From contig CAZSAK010000004.1 in the NCBI GenBank assembly GCA_964605155.1, forward strand, positions 1-64,000: a stretch of 64,000 nucleotides of DNA, read 5' to 3'. Position 1 is the stretch's first letter, and every line of letters starts with the position of its first letter. The notes under the pieces are model-generated. The model ran no database searches, was not told where the DNA came from, and was given only the letters and a program-made list of their open reading frames with translations. Both the position numbers and the translations under genes were made by a program. The DNA comes from CAZSAK01 sp964605155 (GTDB lineage Bacteria > Pseudomonadota > Gammaproteobacteria > SZUA-140). Of the stretch, positions 42,844-52,179 are shown piece after piece.

Positions 42844-43703
42844 TGAAAATGCTTGTGATAAGCGGGTTGTCCGGTTCCGGAAAGAGTATCGCATTACAGG
42901 CGCTTGAAGACATGGATTATTATTGCGTTGATAATCTTCCGCTCTCCCTGTTGATAAATTTTGCCGGCCAGATGATCAATACGGCGGGACAAAGAAGATC
43001 TGAAAATATTGCCGTCAGTATTGACGCTCGCAACGTAACACATAATTTGCAATATTTTCATGAGATACTCGGTGAGTTGAAACAGATGAAGATTTCCTGC
43101 GAGGTGATTTTTATCGAGGCGAATGATTCCACCTTGCTTTCCCGTTTCAGTGAGACCCGCCGGAAACATCCGCTAACAAACCCCGATATGCCCTTGATAG
43201 AAGCCATTGCCGCAGAAAGAAAGTTACTGAATGTAATTTCCAGTAACGCCGATTTGCACATCGATACGAGCAAGACAAATGTGCATGAATTACGCGATAT
43301 TATCCGTGAGCGGGTTGCTAGAAAGGGTATTCTGCCCTTGTCGATACAATTTGTATCCTTTGGCTATAAACGCGGGATACCTGCTGATGTGGATTTTGTG
43401 TTTGATGTGCGATGTCTGCCCAATCCGCACTGGGATCCGCGTTTGCAGGCATCAACCGGAAAGCATCCTGATGTTATAACTTTTCTTGAACAACAGCCGA
43501 TAGTCCTCACCATGTATGAAGACATCAAATCCTTTCTGGAACGGTGGATACCGAAGTTCGAGACTGAAAATCGCAGTTATATGACGATCGCGGTTGGTTG
43601 TACCGGTGGACATCACCGATCCGTCTATCTTGTTGAGTCGCTGGCTTCCCATTTCAGGAAAACATATGATAATGTCCTGACAAGGCATCGGGAGTTGACC
43701 TGA
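42843..43703 (+). CDS. rapZ: RNase adapter protein / nucleotide-binding RapZ
   Basis: An NTP-binding protein. In E. coli it senses glucosamine-6-phosphate and guides RNase E to the small RNA GlmZ. The P-loop VISGLSGSGKS lies at the N-terminus, with YYCVDNLPLSLL and VSIDARN after it. The C-terminal domain shows SFGYKRGIPADVDFVFDVRCLPNPHWDP and AVGCTGGHHRSVYLVE. I start at the ATG that overlaps the hprK stop (TGATG). A TTG one codon earlier is possible. It ends in the same TGATG overlap with the EIIA gene. Confidence 0.96.
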   Translation: MKMLVISGLSGSGKSIALQALEDMDYYCVDNLPLSLLINFAGQMINTAGQRRSENIAVSIDARNVTHNLQYFHEILGELKQMKISCEVIFIEANDSTLLSRFSETRRKHPLTNPDMPLIEAIAAERKLLNVISSNADLHIDTSKTNVHELRDIIRERVARKGILPLSIQFVSFGYKRGIPADVDFVFDVRCLPNPHWDPRLQASTGKHPDVITFLEQQPIVLTMYEDIKSFLERWIPKFETENRSYMTIAVGCTGGHHRSVYLVESLASHFRKTYDNVLTRHRELT

Positions 43704-44122
43704 TGGTAGGGTTGATGGTTATTACCCATAATCAGATAGGCGCGGCCTTGATAGAAACTGCAACCAGGATGCTGGACAGCTGTCCGATGCCGGTTGAGGT
43801 AATTTCAGTAACTGCAGCGGATAACCCTGAGGATATTCTGCAACAGTCCGGAGAGAAACTTGCACGGATCAACCAGGGCGATGGTGTCATTGTCTTAACC
43901 GATATGTATGGCTCAACACCGAGTAATATTGCAATCCAGATATGTGAGAATCATGATAAAAATAAAAAGCGCGGTAATGCAGTGGTAATCACGGGTGTCA
44001 ACCTGCCGATGCTGGTGCGCTTGTTGAATTATCCCAACCTGAACCTGCAACAATTGATTGACAAGGCCCTGAGCGGCGGACGGGACGGTATTCTGTTCTG
44101 TAGTAACCGCCATGATGGATAA
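43703..44122 (+). CDS. PTS EIIA component, mannose/ManX type
   Basis: A phosphocarrier domain of the mannose-family IIA fold, 139 residues, with the active histidine in LMVITHNQIG (His9). GDGVIVLTDMYGSTPSNIA and VVITGVNLPMLVRLLNY are typical of the family. No IIB, IIC or IID component is encoded nearby, so it probably takes phosphate from HPr for regulation rather than transport. It overlaps rapZ by one base and lies 3 bp before the HPr gene. Confidence 0.92.
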   Translation: MVGLMVITHNQIGAALIETATRMLDSCPMPVEVISVTAADNPEDILQQSGEKLARINQGDGVIVLTDMYGSTPSNIAIQICENHDKNKKRGNAVVITGVNLPMLVRLLNYPNLNLQQLIDKALSGGRDGILFCSNRHDG

Positions 44123-44125
44123 CAA

Positions 44126-44395
44126 GTGAAATCGAGGGAAGCGCTGATCGTCAATAAACTGGGGCTGCATGCACGTGCGGCGGCTAAATTCGTAACCCTG
44201 GCGTCGGAGTTTGCAAGTGACATATATGTAGCCCGTGGCAATAAAAAGGTCAATGGAAAAAGTATCATGGGCGTCATGATGCTGGCAGCGGGCAAGAACA
44301 CTCTCATAGAAATCAGTGCTGACGGCCCGGACGAACAAGCTGCTGTTGACCGGCTTGAAGAACTGGTTAATCAGCGTTTTGGAGAGGAAGTATAA
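44126..44395 (+). CDS. ptsH: Phosphocarrier protein HPr
   Basis: An 89-residue phosphocarrier. His15 lies in NKLGLHARAAAKFV and Ser46 in VNGKSIMGVMMLAAG, so both the EI phosphorylation site and the HprK target site are intact. This places it functionally with HprK in the same operon. Start is GTG, 3 bp after the EIIA stop. It could also be named NPr, since the pathway appears to be regulatory. Confidence 0.95.
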   Translation: MKSREALIVNKLGLHARAAAKFVTLASEFASDIYVARGNKKVNGKSIMGVMMLAAGKNTLIEISADGPDEQAAVDRLEELVNQRFGEEV

Positions 44396-44499
44396 ATTCA
44401 GCACACTGCCTGATATAAATTTTTTATTGATTCAGCAACGTTAGCAAAGGACGCATGCCGATGTTACCAGTCTGCCGTTATTCCAGGTGTTGAAGCATT

Positions 44500-46242
44500 A
44501 TGGGTTTGGTGCTGAGCGGCATAAGTATTTCACGGGGGATTGCCATCGGTCAGGCATATCTTCTGGAACACGATGATCTTGAGATCAGTGAATACAGCAT
44601 CCCGCAGCACCTCATCAAGCATGAAATTACCCGCTTTAAAACTGCTGTGGAAAAGGCAAGACAACAATTACACGATATTCGTAACCGGATACCGATCAAC
44701 ACCCCCACGGAGATTACCGCCTTTATCGATGCCCATTTGCTGATGCTTGAGGATGCCGCTCTTTCAGAGGCTCCCAAAAATATTATCAAAACCAGACAGT
44801 GTAATGCTGAATGGGCAATGAAACTGCAACGGGATGCCCTTGTCAGCGTTTTTGATGCCATGGATGACGCCTACCTGCGTACCCGCAAGGATGATGTTGA
44901 TCATGTAGTTAAACGCATTCAATCCTATCTGATCAATCAAGACGGCCAGTCTCACAATGCCCCGGAGGGGTGGCTGAAGAACAGCATAGTCGTCGCCGAG
45001 GATCTCTCACCTGCAGAAATGATGATGTTGCAACATCAGGGTGTAGCCGCATTTGTAACGGAATACGGCGGGCCGAATTCTCATACGGCAATACTTGCGC
45101 GCAGTCTGGGGATACCGGCCGTGGTTGGCATACATCATATCCGCGGTTATCTTGTCCAGAATGAGATCCTGGTCCTCGACGGCCAGAGAGGTGTCGTGCT
45201 GGCGAACCCTGATCCACAGGAACTCGAGTATTTCCGCTCCCTGCAACGTACTGAAAGACTCCGGCATGCCGGACTCAAGAAACTGAAACAGCAACCCGCT
45301 GTTACCAGTGATGGCCAACAGGTCTCGTTGCTTGCCAACGCTGAGTTACCCGAGGACATACCGGCAATCAAGCGCGCCGCCGCCGCCGGAATCGGACTGT
45401 ATCGCACTGAAATGCTGTTTATGAGCCATGATTCATTACCTGATGAGGAAGAACAATACCGGACTTATCTGAAAATAGTGCGCGCCATGAAGGGCGCACC
45501 GGTTACCATACGCACTATAGACATTGGTGCGGATAAACAGGCCCAAGGCAGACGGCAATCCGGCTCAATGGCAACCAACCCGGCTTTGGGACTGCGCGCG
45601 ATCAGATGGTGTCTGAAAGATCCCGCGCAGTTTATACCGCAAATCCGCGCGATACTCAGGGTCTCGGCACATGGCCCGGTAAAGATGATGATCCCGATGT
45701 TGTCCACTATACAGGAATTGACCCAGGTATTGCGTATTGTGGAACAGGAAAAAGCATCCATGCAAAAGCATGGTATTCGCTTCGATAAAAAGATTCCGAT
45801 CGGAGGAATGGTGGAGATACCTGCCGCCGCTTTGGCGGCCAGTGCCTTTGCCCGGCATCTTGATTTTCTCTCTATAGGTACCAATGACCTGATTCAATAC
45901 ACTCTGGCGGTGGATCGTCTCGATGAAGAGGTCAATTATCTTTATAATCCCCTCCATCCGGCAATCCTGCAATTGATCAATATGACGATGGTCGCGGGCA
46001 AAAAGGCCAATATTCCAGTTACGATGTGCGGTGAAATGGCCGGTGATACGCTTTATACCCGATTGCTGCTGGGCATGGGATTGAGGGAGTTCAGCATGCT
46101 GTCTGGTTCACTGCTGGAGGTAAAGCGTATCATAATTAGCAGTGATGCCTCTGTCTTGTCTAGACGTGTTCGAAAGGTTATGAAGATGTCCAACCCGGTG
46201 GAGATATTGGAGTTCGTAGAGAAAATCAACGCCGCCGATTGA
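44500..46242 (+). CDS. ptsI: PTS enzyme I
   Basis: Phosphoenolpyruvate-protein phosphotransferase that phosphorylates HPr. The phospho-histidine is in YGGPNSHTAILARSLGIPAVVG (His195). The PEP-binding barrel shows GIGLYRTEMLFM, MKMMIPMLSTIQEL, IPIGGMVEIPAAAL, LDFLSIGTNDLIQYTLAVDR and the acid/base cysteine in VTMCGEMAGD. At 580 residues it has no N-terminal GAF domain, so it is PtsI-type rather than PtsP. It lies 104 bp after HPr and is followed by a terminator, closing the PTS operon. Confidence 0.96.
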   Translation: MGLVLSGISISRGIAIGQAYLLEHDDLEISEYSIPQHLIKHEITRFKTAVEKARQQLHDIRNRIPINTPTEITAFIDAHLLMLEDAALSEAPKNIIKTRQCNAEWAMKLQRDALVSVFDAMDDAYLRTRKDDVDHVVKRIQSYLINQDGQSHNAPEGWLKNSIVVAEDLSPAEMMMLQHQGVAAFVTEYGGPNSHTAILARSLGIPAVVGIHHIRGYLVQNEILVLDGQRGVVLANPDPQELEYFRSLQRTERLRHAGLKKLKQQPAVTSDGQQVSLLANAELPEDIPAIKRAAAAGIGLYRTEMLFMSHDSLPDEEEQYRTYLKIVRAMKGAPVTIRTIDIGADKQAQGRRQSGSMATNPALGLRAIRWCLKDPAQFIPQIRAILRVSAHGPVKMMIPMLSTIQELTQVLRIVEQEKASMQKHGIRFDKKIPIGGMVEIPAAALAASAFARHLDFLSIGTNDLIQYTLAVDRLDEEVNYLYNPLHPAILQLINMTMVAGKKANIPVTMCGEMAGDTLYTRLLLGMGLREFSMLSGSLLEVKRIIISSDASVLSRRVRKVMKMSNPVEILEFVEKINAAD

Positions 46243-46265
46243 AATCCATTGATATAGTCATGATT

Positions 46266-46287
46266 AAGGGTGTATAAACACCCTTTT
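46266..46287 (+). terminator. Intrinsic terminator after ptsI
   Basis: AAGGGTGT and ACACCCTT form a perfect 8-bp stem around an ATAA loop, with a T run of four at the end. It starts 23 bp after the ptsI stop codon and separates the PTS operon from mgtE. Confidence 0.68.
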
Positions 46288-46413
46288 GCCGTGTGATCCC
46301 ATATTCCGATTGAGGGTGTTGACCGGGGATATTACACTTACGGCATTGCCATTCGATACATATTTACAATTCAATCATCGGAACCATAAGTTTGGATATT
46401 GCAGGGCAGGGCC

Positions 46414-47775
46414 ATGCCGGATAATAACAACGATAAAGAAAAACATCAGCAAAGACTGCAGCGCTTTACGGCAGCGCTCGAGAGCGGCACCCTGGTCAAT
46501 GTCCGTAATATGCTCAACAGCCTGCATCCGGCTGAAATCGCCCATTTACTGGAATCATTGCCTCCGGACGAACGTGAGTTGGTATGGGAACTTGTCGACC
46601 CGGAACTTGATGGCGATACCCTGCTGCATGTTAATGATGAACTCAGAGCCAGTCTTATACGTGACATGCTGCCTCATGAACTGGTTGCGGCTGCAGAAGG
46701 CATGGACACCGATGACCTGGCCGATATCCTCCAGGACCTCCCCGATGCTGTAATTCAGGAAGTGTTGCAGTCGATGTCGGTTCAGGACAGACATCGGCTG
46801 GAGGCGGTTTTATCCTACGCGGAGGATACCGCCGGTGGTCTGATGAATACCGATACCATTACGGTACGGCCTGATGTGACCGTGGATGTTGTCTTGCGCT
46901 ATCTGAGGTTGCGCGGCAAGATTCCGGAAACAACGGATAATCTGTTCGTGGTCAATAGAGATGATTATTATCTCGGGGCCCTTTCATTGACATCCTTACT
47001 GACCAGTTCACCGACATCGCCCGTATCGGAACTGATGTCAAAAGACATCGAGGGTATACCTGCGATGATGTCGGCCGATGAAGTCGCTAATATCTTCGAG
47101 CATCGTGATCTGGTAACGGCGCCGGTTGTCGATGGGGATAAGCGGCTGTTGGGACGTATCACCATCGATGACGTAGTGGATGTTATTCGGGAAAAATCAG
47201 ATCATTCACTGATGAGCCTCGCCGGTCTTGATGAAGAAGATGATATGTTCGCCCCGGTTTTCATCAGTGCTCGCCATCGTGCCGTATGGCTGGGCGCCAA
47301 TCTGACAACGGCATTCCTGGCATCCTGGGTAATCGGCTTGTTTGAAGCCACAATCGACAAGGTTGTGGCATTGGCGGTATTGATGCCCATTGTTGCAAGT
47401 ATGGGTGGTATCGCCGGGAGCCAGACCCTGACACTGGTAATACGTGGAATCGCACTTGGTAAGATTGGTGATTCGAATGCCCGTTATCTGTTGATCAAGG
47501 AACTGGCGGTCGCTTTAATTAATGGCCTGTTATGGGCTTTGGTGGTCGCGGCTATAGCGGTGCTGTGGTTTGATAACTATCAAATCGGCTGGATAATCGC
47601 AGCGGCTATCGTTATTAACCTTGTGATTGCCGCGTTAACCGGCGTGCTAATCCCGATCATATTGCGTAAACTGGGAGCTGATCCTGCCTTGGGAGGGAGC
47701 GTATTGCTGACCACTGTGACGGATGTAGTCGGTTTTATGGTATTCCTCGGCCTGGCGACTATATTCCTCATCTAG
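46414..47775 (+). CDS. mgtE: Magnesium transporter MgtE
   Basis: A Mg-gated Mg2+ channel. The N-terminal superhelical domain (HPAEIAHLLESLPPDERELVWELV..., DTDDLADILQDLPD) is followed by two CBS domains (MNTDTITVRPDVTVDVVLRYLR, LMSKDIEGIPAMMSADEVANIF) and five membrane spans. The pore segment contains PIVASMGGIAGSQTLTLVIRGIALG. I start at the ATG behind AGGGCAGGG, giving 453 residues. An in-frame TTG five codons earlier overlaps that site. Its position after ptsI is common in Betaproteobacteria and some Gammaproteobacteria. Confidence 0.96.
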   Translation: MPDNNNDKEKHQQRLQRFTAALESGTLVNVRNMLNSLHPAEIAHLLESLPPDERELVWELVDPELDGDTLLHVNDELRASLIRDMLPHELVAAAEGMDTDDLADILQDLPDAVIQEVLQSMSVQDRHRLEAVLSYAEDTAGGLMNTDTITVRPDVTVDVVLRYLRLRGKIPETTDNLFVVNRDDYYLGALSLTSLLTSSPTSPVSELMSKDIEGIPAMMSADEVANIFEHRDLVTAPVVDGDKRLLGRITIDDVVDVIREKSDHSLMSLAGLDEEDDMFAPVFISARHRAVWLGANLTTAFLASWVIGLFEATIDKVVALAVLMPIVASMGGIAGSQTLTLVIRGIALGKIGDSNARYLLIKELAVALINGLLWALVVAAIAVLWFDNYQIGWIIAAAIVINLVIAALTGVLIPIILRKLGADPALGGSVLLTTVTDVVGFMVFLGLATIFLI

Positions 47776-47815
47776 CCCTGTACCTTTTTCTGCAAGAAAC
47801 AGCCCATTCATCAAA

Positions 47816-49780
47816 TTAAGTTTTTATCCTGTCCACCAACAGATTACCGTATCCATCAAGCCGGCACTTCCACCCTGCAGCGATATAGGTGGTCGAGATT
47901 GCCTCGGTGATCAGGGCCGGGCCCGTGATGAGCTGTTTCTGTTGCAGATAACCACGTTTGTATACCCGGGTATAACCTTCGACATCATACAGCCTAACCT
48001 TGTCAGGCGTCTGGTCATTGCCGGTTATCTTTGATACAGATGTCATCCTGATACTGGTCTCGGGTCCACTGATACCCGTCCTGATATTCACCAACTCGAT
48101 CGGCAGGTCGAGACGATGGCCATAACGTGCATGATGGGCCTGGTGGAAGGCGTATTCACAGTGCTCAATTTCCTGCCACGGTATGTTCAAGGTGTAGGAT
48201 TGACCATGGTATCTCAAGTCCAGGGAACGTTGCGCGGTGATATTTTCCTCTGCAATCCCTTCCGCCATCAACGCTTGGCGTCCTTCATCTTCCAGCACAT
48301 CAAATCTTGATGCCAGTTGGCTGGTGGTAAATTCACCAAGCAATCCACCTAATGTATGGGACAATTGTCTTGCCCGCGGTGCGACAAGCATACCAAGCGC
48401 CGATAACACGCCGCCGTGAATAGGCACAATGGCATGTCGTATCCCCAGTGTCTCGGCGAGTTCACACAGGTGCAACCCGCCCGCGCCACCGAATGATACC
48501 AGAGTGAAATCCTTTGGATCATACCCACGCTGCACCGATATGACCCGCAATGCCTGAGCCATATGCGTATTGACGAGTCGCAGGATTCCCATGGCAGCCT
48601 CCTCGGATGTGACGCCGATTTTCATGGCCACCGTTTTCATCACCCGCTGCGCCGCGGCAATGTCCAGTGTCATATGTCCGCCCAGAAAGGCATCGGCCCG
48701 GAGACGTCCGATTACCAGATGGGCATCGGTAACCGTAGCATATTCACCGCCACGTCCATAACAGGCAGGACCAGGATCAGCCCCCGCCGATTGTGGACCG
48801 ACCTGAAGGATATTGCCGCTATCGACAGTAGCTATCGATCCTCCGCCGGCACCGATTGTATGCAGATCCACCATGGGTATTGCCACGGGATAATGACCGA
48901 TACGTCCCTCATTGGTCAGCCGCAGATCGCCATCGATCATGGCGACATCTGTTGAGGTACCGCCCATATCCAGCGTCAACAGACGGTGACGGCCTGCACT
49001 ATCGGCGATATATCTTGCGCCGGCCAGACCGCCGGCGGGGCCTGAAAGCAGCATGTGTACGGCCATCCTGCTGGCATGGCCGGTTGCCATGGTTCCACCC
49101 GAACTTTGCATAACGGATATACTGGCATTGTCCAGCTCACTTGACAGATTTTTCAGATATCCTTCCACTATCGGACCGACCCAGGCATTTAGCCAGGTGG
49201 TTATGCCACGTTCGTATTCCTTGTACTCCCTCAGGACCGCCGATGACCGCGAGACAAAGATTCCGTCAGGTACAATCGCTTCTATGTTCTTTTCAAAGCG
49301 ATCATCGAGAAACGAGAATAGTAGATTAATGGCGATCGAGTTCGGTGCCAAAGCCTGTATTTGTGTTTTCAGTTTTTCAAGTGCTGCTTCAGTGATTGGT
49401 TCGATAACTGTCCCGTCGGCCGCCAGACGGCCTGTAGTTTCAAGGCACAATTCCCGTGGTACGGGCGGCGTAAAGGGTTTCGGTTGCAAGTTGTATAATT
49501 CATGCCGCGCCTGACGACCGATGGTGAGCATATCCCCGAATCCGTGGTTGGTTATAAACACCGTGCGTACTCCCTTGCCTTCAAGTACAGCATTGGTGGC
49601 GACCGTCGAGCCGTGGATGATGGAGAGTGGCAACCTTTCCAGTCCCAGCTCATGGATGCCTTGTATGATGGCATGCTCGGGGGCATGTGGCGTCGACAAG
49701 ACCTTGTGGATCCTGAATCCGGAACCATCGAAAAGCACGAAGTCGGTAAAGGTACCTCCGGTATCTATGCCAAGCAGCAT
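47816..49780 (-). CDS. Hydantoinase/oxoprolinase family protein (HyuA-type)
   Basis: An ATP-dependent amidohydrolase subunit of 654 residues in the ASKHA fold. The N-terminal LLGIDTGGTFTDFVLF, the middle LLSGPAGGLAGARYIA and LTLDMGGTSTDVAMIDG, the DLHTIGAGGGSIA and SAGADPGPACYGRGG loops, and VSFGGAGGLHLCELAETLG are all diagnostic. HyuA usually works with a HyuB subunit to open hydantoin or 5-oxoproline rings, but no hyuB lies beside it. The substrate is unknown. It converges on mgtE with 40 bp between stops and diverges from psiE. Confidence 0.9.
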   Translation of the reverse strand: MLLGIDTGGTFTDFVLFDGSGFRIHKVLSTPHAPEHAIIQGIHELGLERLPLSIIHGSTVATNAVLEGKGVRTVFITNHGFGDMLTIGRQARHELYNLQPKPFTPPVPRELCLETTGRLAADGTVIEPITEAALEKLKTQIQALAPNSIAINLLFSFLDDRFEKNIEAIVPDGIFVSRSSAVLREYKEYERGITTWLNAWVGPIVEGYLKNLSSELDNASISVMQSSGGTMATGHASRMAVHMLLSGPAGGLAGARYIADSAGRHRLLTLDMGGTSTDVAMIDGDLRLTNEGRIGHYPVAIPMVDLHTIGAGGGSIATVDSGNILQVGPQSAGADPGPACYGRGGEYATVTDAHLVIGRLRADAFLGGHMTLDIAAAQRVMKTVAMKIGVTSEEAAMGILRLVNTHMAQALRVISVQRGYDPKDFTLVSFGGAGGLHLCELAETLGIRHAIVPIHGGVLSALGMLVAPRARQLSHTLGGLLGEFTTSQLASRFDVLEDEGRQALMAEGIAEENITAQRSLDLRYHGQSYTLNIPWQEIEHCEYAFHQAHHARYGHRLDLPIELVNIRTGISGPETSIRMTSVSKITGNDQTPDKVRLYDVEGYTRVYKRGYLQQKQLITGPALITEAISTTYIAAGWKCRLDGYGNLLVDRIKT

Positions 49781-49875
49781 GTTAAACTCTCAGTCCCTGC
49801 TTATGTATAATAATGTTCCGTGTAAAAAGGTTTATGTATAACACATAACTGGTGACTATATTGGCAATCAGCAAG

Positions 49876-50304
49876 ATGAAGATAGATTTCAGGTTTATAT
49901 TCAACAAGGTTGTGGGCATCGTTTTCAGTTTGATGCTGATATTTCTCACCCTGAGCATCATCATTGGCGTTTTTCGTCTGTTCTTTATGCTGGGTGAGCT
50001 GATCGTGCATAAGGAGCTGGTACATGATTACCAGCGTATTATATCCGACGTGCTGACATTGTTTATCCTGATCGAGCTTTCACGCTCTCTGGTTGAGTAT
50101 TTTGATACCAATCGCTTGCGTTTGACGTTCATTGTGGATGCCACGATCGTATTTGTTTTACGGGAGATGATGATACGTCTTTTCGAGCACGAGGTCGTAC
50201 CCAATGAGATCTTTTCACTGAGTGCCCTGTTACTGGTTTTGGGGGCGATCAGAACAGCTGCCGTCGTAGTCTATCAACGTGAAAAGAAAACAATGGCGAG
50301 GTGA
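49876..50304 (+). CDS. PsiE family (phosphate-starvation-inducible) membrane protein
   Basis: A protein with four predicted membrane spans (about 10-35, 55-75, 82-105 and 112-135). It has the PsiE-like features FLTLSIIIGVFRLFFMLGEL, YQRIISDVLTLFILIELSRSLVEYF and TFIVDATIVFVLREMMIRLFE. The family was named for a phosphate-starvation-induced gene in E. coli, and its biochemical role is unknown. I start at ATG (MKIDFRFIF). An in-frame GTG eight codons earlier adds MTILAISK. No Pho box was identified. Confidence 0.8.
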   Translation: MKIDFRFIFNKVVGIVFSLMLIFLTLSIIIGVFRLFFMLGELIVHKELVHDYQRIISDVLTLFILIELSRSLVEYFDTNRLRLTFIVDATIVFVLREMMIRLFEHEVVPNEIFSLSALLLVLGAIRTAAVVVYQREKKTMAR

Positions 50305-50345
50305 CTGTAGACATAATCCAGAAACATGCTTGAACACGCGATCAC

Positions 50346-50651
50346 TTAATTTGAACGGGTTTGAAGATAGGTGATTATCCGGTCCAGTTCCTGCTTGGGT
50401 ATGGGTTCCAGCCCGTCTACGACGCGATGATTTTGCATACGCAACACAATGGACGGCCATTCGGTTGACGGATGTGCGGATGGCAATGGAGGGGCGTGGC
50501 AATCAGCGCACCATTGACGCAAGGCATCGTTGGTGGTCTGCTGGTACCGTGTATGCATCGATTGTCCGGTGGAATTGCCCGCTTCGTTACCACAACCAAC
50601 CATGACTGCTATCGAGGAACACAACAATATCCCTGCCAGTATTCTACCCAT
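50346..50651 (-). CDS. Small c-type cytochrome lipoprotein
   Basis: From the chosen ATG the protein is 101 residues with an N-terminal signal (MGRILAGILLCSSIAVMVGCGNE) ending in a lipobox, so it should be lipid-anchored outside the cytoplasm. The single heme site is CADCH, and the later WPSIVLRMQNH offers a methionine axial ligand, as in monoheme c cytochromes. A longer open frame upstream would bury the signal peptide. No partner oxidoreductase is adjacent, and its electron donor and acceptor are unknown. Confidence 0.78.
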   Translation of the reverse strand: MGRILAGILLCSSIAVMVGCGNEAGNSTGQSMHTRYQQTTNDALRQWCADCHAPPLPSAHPSTEWPSIVLRMQNHRVVDGLEPIPKQELDRIITYLQTRSN

Positions 50652-50919
50652 GGATAGCAATATATCGAACCATACTGCATGAATATTTACAGAATAAGCC
50701 GTAGCCTGGGAAGAGAGGCCGTTATTGTAGATCCGCATTAGCATTTATCCGATCGATAATATAAACGTTATCCGTATATGACATTTTGCTACCCGTTGCG
50801 AGGTAGTGTAAAGTAACTTGAGAAACCACCGTGCAAAGCCGCATGACTTTGCGGGTATGCAGATATTTTCAAGATACGGCTTTATTGCACCAACTACCCT
50901 GATAAACAAGGTTACAGTG

Positions 50920-51372
50920 ATGTTTGCTGACAAATATACCATTACCCTGGCAGTGCCGAAGTTCCTGATGAGCAATATAATCGGAGCAATTCTGGTTATT
51001 GCCGCGCTTATGGGGTGCAGCGAGGAATCAACAGGCATGGCACCGGATGAGCTGGGGCGTAAATTCTATGATGCAATCATCAATGAAGACTTTCAGACTG
51101 CTGCCTCATTTTACGGCGGCAATGAGCCCGTCGATGCCCGTGTGCAGGAACTGAAAGAACAGCGAGATTCATTAGGTGACCTGAAAAGTTATAAACTTGA
51201 GGACACCATCGTAAATACGATATTCAGTGGTAAACGTTATATTTTCACCTATCGCTTGCAATATGCACATGCAGACGTAAGGGAAATGCTGATCATGTTC
51301 AAGAGTGTTCGGGCTGGACCTCTCCATATAGAGGTACGAAATGACAAGATAAAACATCAGGATGGCGAATAA
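50920..51372 (+). CDS. Putative lipoprotein of unknown function
   Basis: A lipoprotein with the hydrophobic segment MSNIIGAILVIAALMGCSEE ending at a lipobox cysteine. The mature domain is about 115 residues (PDELGRKFYDAIINEDFQTAASFYGGN..., YRLQYAHADVREMLIMFKS) and looks like a small NTF2/DUF4019-type alpha+beta fold. I start at ATG (MFADKYTI), which follows an AAGG. An ATG 16 codons later (MSNIIG) would give a more compact signal peptide. It converges with the VWA gene, with 21 bp between stops. Confidence 0.68.
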   Translation: MFADKYTITLAVPKFLMSNIIGAILVIAALMGCSEESTGMAPDELGRKFYDAIINEDFQTAASFYGGNEPVDARVQELKEQRDSLGDLKSYKLEDTIVNTIFSGKRYIFTYRLQYAHADVREMLIMFKSVRAGPLHIEVRNDKIKHQDGE

Positions 51373-51393
51373 AGTCCGGCTTGTCTTAGGGCT

Positions 51394-52164
51394 TTACTTG
51401 ATACTCATCACCAGCATCTTCCCCCCGGTTTTTTCCGCCAGCTTGTTGTATTCATATTCAGTATCCGGATCGGAGCGACCCATGGGCAGGGTAAACACGG
51501 GGCTGGGTATGCTCTGATAATCGATGGTGTCATCAGAGGGTTCGTCACCGATGAGGATATATGCGCCCGGTGCCGCAGCATTCTGACTTGCAACCCGGAA
51601 GGTATGCCCGATATTCTCCACATTGCCCACGAACGGGGCGCCTACCATCAGCAGATCGAACATCTCCGCCATTGTGCCGGTATAGGTCTTGGTCGATTTA
51701 TCGGAAAACCATGTTATTGCTGTTAATTGTTTGTCCGCCCGGATGACAATCATACGCAATACAGGGATCAGGAATGCAGACACCCCGTGCATGGATCCGG
51801 TTGCATCGACGATCATATGAATATCCTTACCAGGAATATCCTTCAGTCCTTTGACAAACAGATCAAAATCCTTGCGGCCGATATTGGCAGTGTCAAGGAT
51901 GGTATTCAATTGTCCTTCGGAGTCGGTGACAATCATCCTCTGAAAATCCGCCAGTACCCTGTCTTTATCGGATTCGGCGATATTCAGCTTTTCCTTTAGT
52001 GCTTCAAGCTGTGCCTTGAGTCTTGGCAGTTCATTCTGTTCAGACACCCGGCTGGTGATCAGTATAGTAACCAGCAGGAAAATGAATGTGGCCAGCATCA
52101 GCAGAGCGACGTCGGAGAAACTCTCATGAATGCTATTGGTAGATGTTTTACGTGTACGAGCCAT
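51394..52164 (-). CDS. Membrane-anchored VWA protein with a MotB/ExbD-like transmembrane segment
   Basis: A 256-residue protein. A basic N-terminus is followed by one membrane span (about 17-38) that begins SFSDVALLMLATF, with an aspartate (Asp18) placed like the ion-binding Asp of MotB/ExbD/TolR. Next comes a periplasmic coiled coil (about 43-78) and a von Willebrand A domain (about 110-256) with the MIDAS start HMIVDATGSMHG (Asp120, Thr122, Ser124), AYILIGDEPSDD and a C-terminal TGGKMLVMSIK. It is not OmpA-like, so it lacks the peptidoglycan domain of MotB. It starts 15 bp after the MotA/ExbB-type gene with a GGAG Shine-Dalgarno, so the two should form one complex. Confidence 0.82.
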   Translation of the reverse strand: MARTRKTSTNSIHESFSDVALLMLATFIFLLVTILITSRVSEQNELPRLKAQLEALKEKLNIAESDKDRVLADFQRMIVTDSEGQLNTILDTANIGRKDFDLFVKGLKDIPGKDIHMIVDATGSMHGVSAFLIPVLRMIVIRADKQLTAITWFSDKSTKTYTGTMAEMFDLLMVGAPFVGNVENIGHTFRVASQNAAAPGAYILIGDEPSDDTIDYQSIPSPVFTLPMGRSDPDTEYEYNKLAEKTGGKMLVMSIK

Positions 52165-52179
52165 TATCAGGAAACTCCA

